DNA from: Desulfobacteraceae bacterium UBA2245
GTDB lineage: Bacteria; Desulfobacterota; Desulfobacteria; Desulfobacterales; UBA2245
Assembly: GCA_002347265.1 (NCBI GenBank)
Contig: DDYB01000017.1
Location: 1-64,000 of the forward strand
Length of the DNA: 64,000 bases
Reading direction: 5' to 3'
The notes beneath the pieces are model-generated. The model had not been told where the DNA came from, made no database searches, and saw nothing but the letters and a program-made list of their open reading frames with translations. A program made the position numbers and the translations under genes. This document shows, piece after piece, positions 62,407 to 64,000 of this stretch. Each line of letters opens with the position of its first letter. Position 1 is the stretch's first letter.

Positions 62407-64000
62407 TCAAAATGCCGATCCCATGGAAAACTCCCACCTTCCTCCGCTGTCCTCGCCTTCCTTGGGATCAAGAATATAGCCATTTTCAATGCGAATCGGC
62501 CCCATCGGAGAATACCAGCGGATGCCGTACCCCGCACTCTGTCTGAGGTTGCCCAGATCCATACTCTCATCATTGTACACGTTGCCGGTATCATAAAAAA
62601 CAACGCCGACCAAACCGGCTTTTTTGATCAGCGGGAGAATCCATTCCGCATTGAACTGAATGAATCGATCCCCGCCGATTTTGGATCCTTCTTCATCGAA
62701 AGCGCATACATCCCGCCAGTCAAAACCGCGAAGCGAATTCATCCCGCCCAGGTAAAACCGCTCGTAATCGGGAAGCTTCATTCCGGAATTCTCCTCCACG
62801 TAACCGCCTTGACCGTGCAGAAAGCCCACCATATCCCAGAACAGCGGGAAATACCATCCGGTCTCGGCAACGTATTTGATAAAACCGACATCACCCCCCA
62901 GCCCCGCATACTGGACCGTCAGCCGGTGGTCCGATCCTTCGGTGGGATTGAACATCCGGTCTCGGGAATCGTACCGCAATGTCGCCGTTACGCTGCTCGT
63001 CGTATAGGTTCCATCCATGTCCTTGACCAGATCGGAAGCATCGTCGGTCACCTCCGAAATATCGCTGATCTCAAAGCCGTAAGCCAGGTAGAATCGGGTG
63101 TAGTCCCACACAGGATATCCGAATCGAACCGTCGCACCCTGGCTCTCCCTTTCATAGGTATCGTAATCCCGATCCCAGTTATAAATATCAAATCCGGCGG
63201 AAAGCGGAATGTCGAACAGCCACGGCTCGGTGAAACTCAAGGTGTAGCGGCTGGTGGCGCCCCCGATCTCGGCCTTGAGCTGCAGGATCTGTCCCAGTCC
63301 GAAAAGGTTTCGCTGGGAGATCGATGCCATGAAAAAGATGTCCTCGACGCTGCTGTATCCGCCGCCGAAGGTAAATGCGCCGGTGGGCTTTTCCTGAACG
63401 TCGATCTTCAGAACCATCTGGTCCTCGGCGCTGCCCTTAACGGTGTCGATCTTGACATCCTCGAAATAATCCAGCCGGTAAAGGTTTCGAACACCGCGTT
63501 TGAGTTCCTTTCCACGATAAAGCTCCTGTTCATATACCTTCAGTTCACGCCGGATCACCTTGTCGCGGGTATTGACATTACCGCTGATGAAGATTTTCTC
63601 AAAATACACCTGTTGTTCCTTGTCGATCCGGTACGTCAGGTTGACCTCCATTTTCTCGGAATCTTTTTCGATCTGCGGCTTGACCTGCGCGTAGGCATAT
63701 CCTTCGTCCGAGTATAGATCGGTCAGCGCCAGCACGTCGTTTCTCACCTGTTCGAGGTTGTAGTAAGTCTCCTTGGAAATCTTAAGTTTGCTCAACAGGA
63801 TTTCCCTGTCCAGAATCAGATCGCCGTCGACATCAACCTTCCCCACCCTGAACTGGGGCCCTTCGTCGATCTTGATGCCGATGTCGATCCGGTCCTGCTC
63901 GAAACGAATCTCCGGATCACCGATCTTGGCCTGAATATACCCCGTGTTGTGATAAAAGGCCGCCAAGTTGACGATGTCCTGATCCAGTTTTTCGCGGTTC
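62407..64000 (-). CDS. bamA: outer membrane protein assembly factor BamA, 5' end beyond the window
   Basis: At least 530 residues, open to the edge at 64000, so N-terminal POTRA repeats are missing from view. Visible: the last two or three POTRA domains (IDIGIKIDEGPQFRVGKVDV; DKEQQVYFEKIFISGNVNTRD) and a complete C-terminal beta-barrel with SLRGFDWRDV, the (V/L)RGF motif of the barrel lumen, ending in a terminal Phe. It inserts outer-membrane proteins. A TTG at 63966 is an internal codon, not the start. Confidence 0.95.
   Translation of the reverse strand, partial: NREKLDQDIVNLAAFYHNTGYIQAKIGDPEIRFEQDRIDIGIKIDEGPQFRVGKVDVDGDLILDREILLSKLKISKETYYNLEQVRNDVLALTDLYSDEGYAYAQVKPQIEKDSEKMEVNLTYRIDKEQQVYFEKIFISGNVNTRDKVIRRELKVYEQELYRGKELKRGVRNLYRLDYFEDVKIDTVKGSAEDQMVLKIDVQEKPTGAFTFGGGYSSVEDIFFMASISQRNLFGLGQILQLKAEIGGATSRYTLSFTEPWLFDIPLSAGFDIYNWDRDYDTYERESQGATVRFGYPVWDYTRFYLAYGFEISDISEVTDDASDLVKDMDGTYTTSSVTATLRYDSRDRMFNPTEGSDHRLTVQYAGLGGDVGFIKYVAETGWYFPLFWDMVGFLHGQGGYVEENSGMKLPDYERFYLGGMNSLRGFDWRDVCAFDEEGSKIGGDRFIQFNAEWILPLIKKAGLVGVVFYDTGNVYNDESMDLGNLRQSAGYGIRWYSPMGPIRIENGYILDPKEGEDSGGRWEFSMGSAF

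Noticed and set aside
63966..64000. BamA start at 63966
   Set aside because: That codon is TTG within a continuous frame to the edge. BamA needs further POTRA domains upstream, so the gene is partial.

Overview
The window looks like a chromosome segment from a Gram-negative, anaerobic member of the Desulfobacterota, probably Desulfobacterales. This is inference from gene content: a ferredoxin-dependent 2-oxoacid oxidoreductase joined to heterodisulfide-reductase (Hdr) modules, a selenocysteine-type HdrA, a PxxKW cysteine-rich protein, c-type cytochromes, LpxI-type lipid A synthesis and an outer-membrane assembly locus. No sulfate-reduction genes (dsr, apr, qmo) and no rRNA, tRNA or CRISPR array were seen, so the lineage call stays soft.

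Layout. 1-4.1 kb: an inverted-repeat element, a CLC chloride channel with CBS domains, a class I/II aminotransferase and the PxxKW protein. 5.1-15.6 kb: one long + strand electron-transfer operon, korDABC, then a 1122-residue GltD/HdrA-like hybrid, an MvhD-HdrC-HdrB fusion and an HdrA-MvhD fusion. The last gene is split by an in-frame UGA that I read as selenocysteine, with a hairpin just downstream fitting a bacterial SECIS. 15.7-20.4 kb: a universal stress protein, a decayed bacteriohemerythrin, ilvBN, and an intact IS630-family element inserted just upstream of ilvB. 20.5-25.7 kb: an L,D-transpeptidase next to a Lpp-like lipoprotein ending in lysine, a K+ channel with RCK domain, and an XRE-cupin regulator with an acyl-CoA synthetase.

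25.8-34.7 kb: a chemotaxis/signalling operon (STAS, CheY, CheA, tetraheme cytochrome, heme-motif MCP, CheW, CheD, CheB, response regulator-GGDEF) that looks built for redox sensing and has no CheR in the window. 34.8-43.5 kb: TetR regulator, RNB-domain exoribonuclease, a heterodimeric ABC exporter, a SlyD-like FKBP and a baeRF protein. 43.6-53.3 kb: an ADP-forming acyl-CoA ligase fused to a GNAT domain, an internally deleted P-type ATPase, a dihydrolipoamide-dehydrogenase-like flavoprotein, MscS with an uncharacterised partner, a LOG-family protein and an M50 protease with CBS domains.

53.9-64 kb: the minus-strand envelope cluster bamA (cut by the window edge)-skp-lpxD-fabZ-lpxA-lpxI-Gfo/Idh oxidoreductase-lpxB-DUF374 acyltransferase-msbA, ending in a fragment of a family 2 glycosyltransferase. 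Together these make, acylate and flip lipid A and insert outer-membrane proteins.

The most interesting parts are the KOR-Hdr operon with its hidden selenoprotein and its GltD/HdrA hybrid, and the cytochrome-linked chemotaxis operon.
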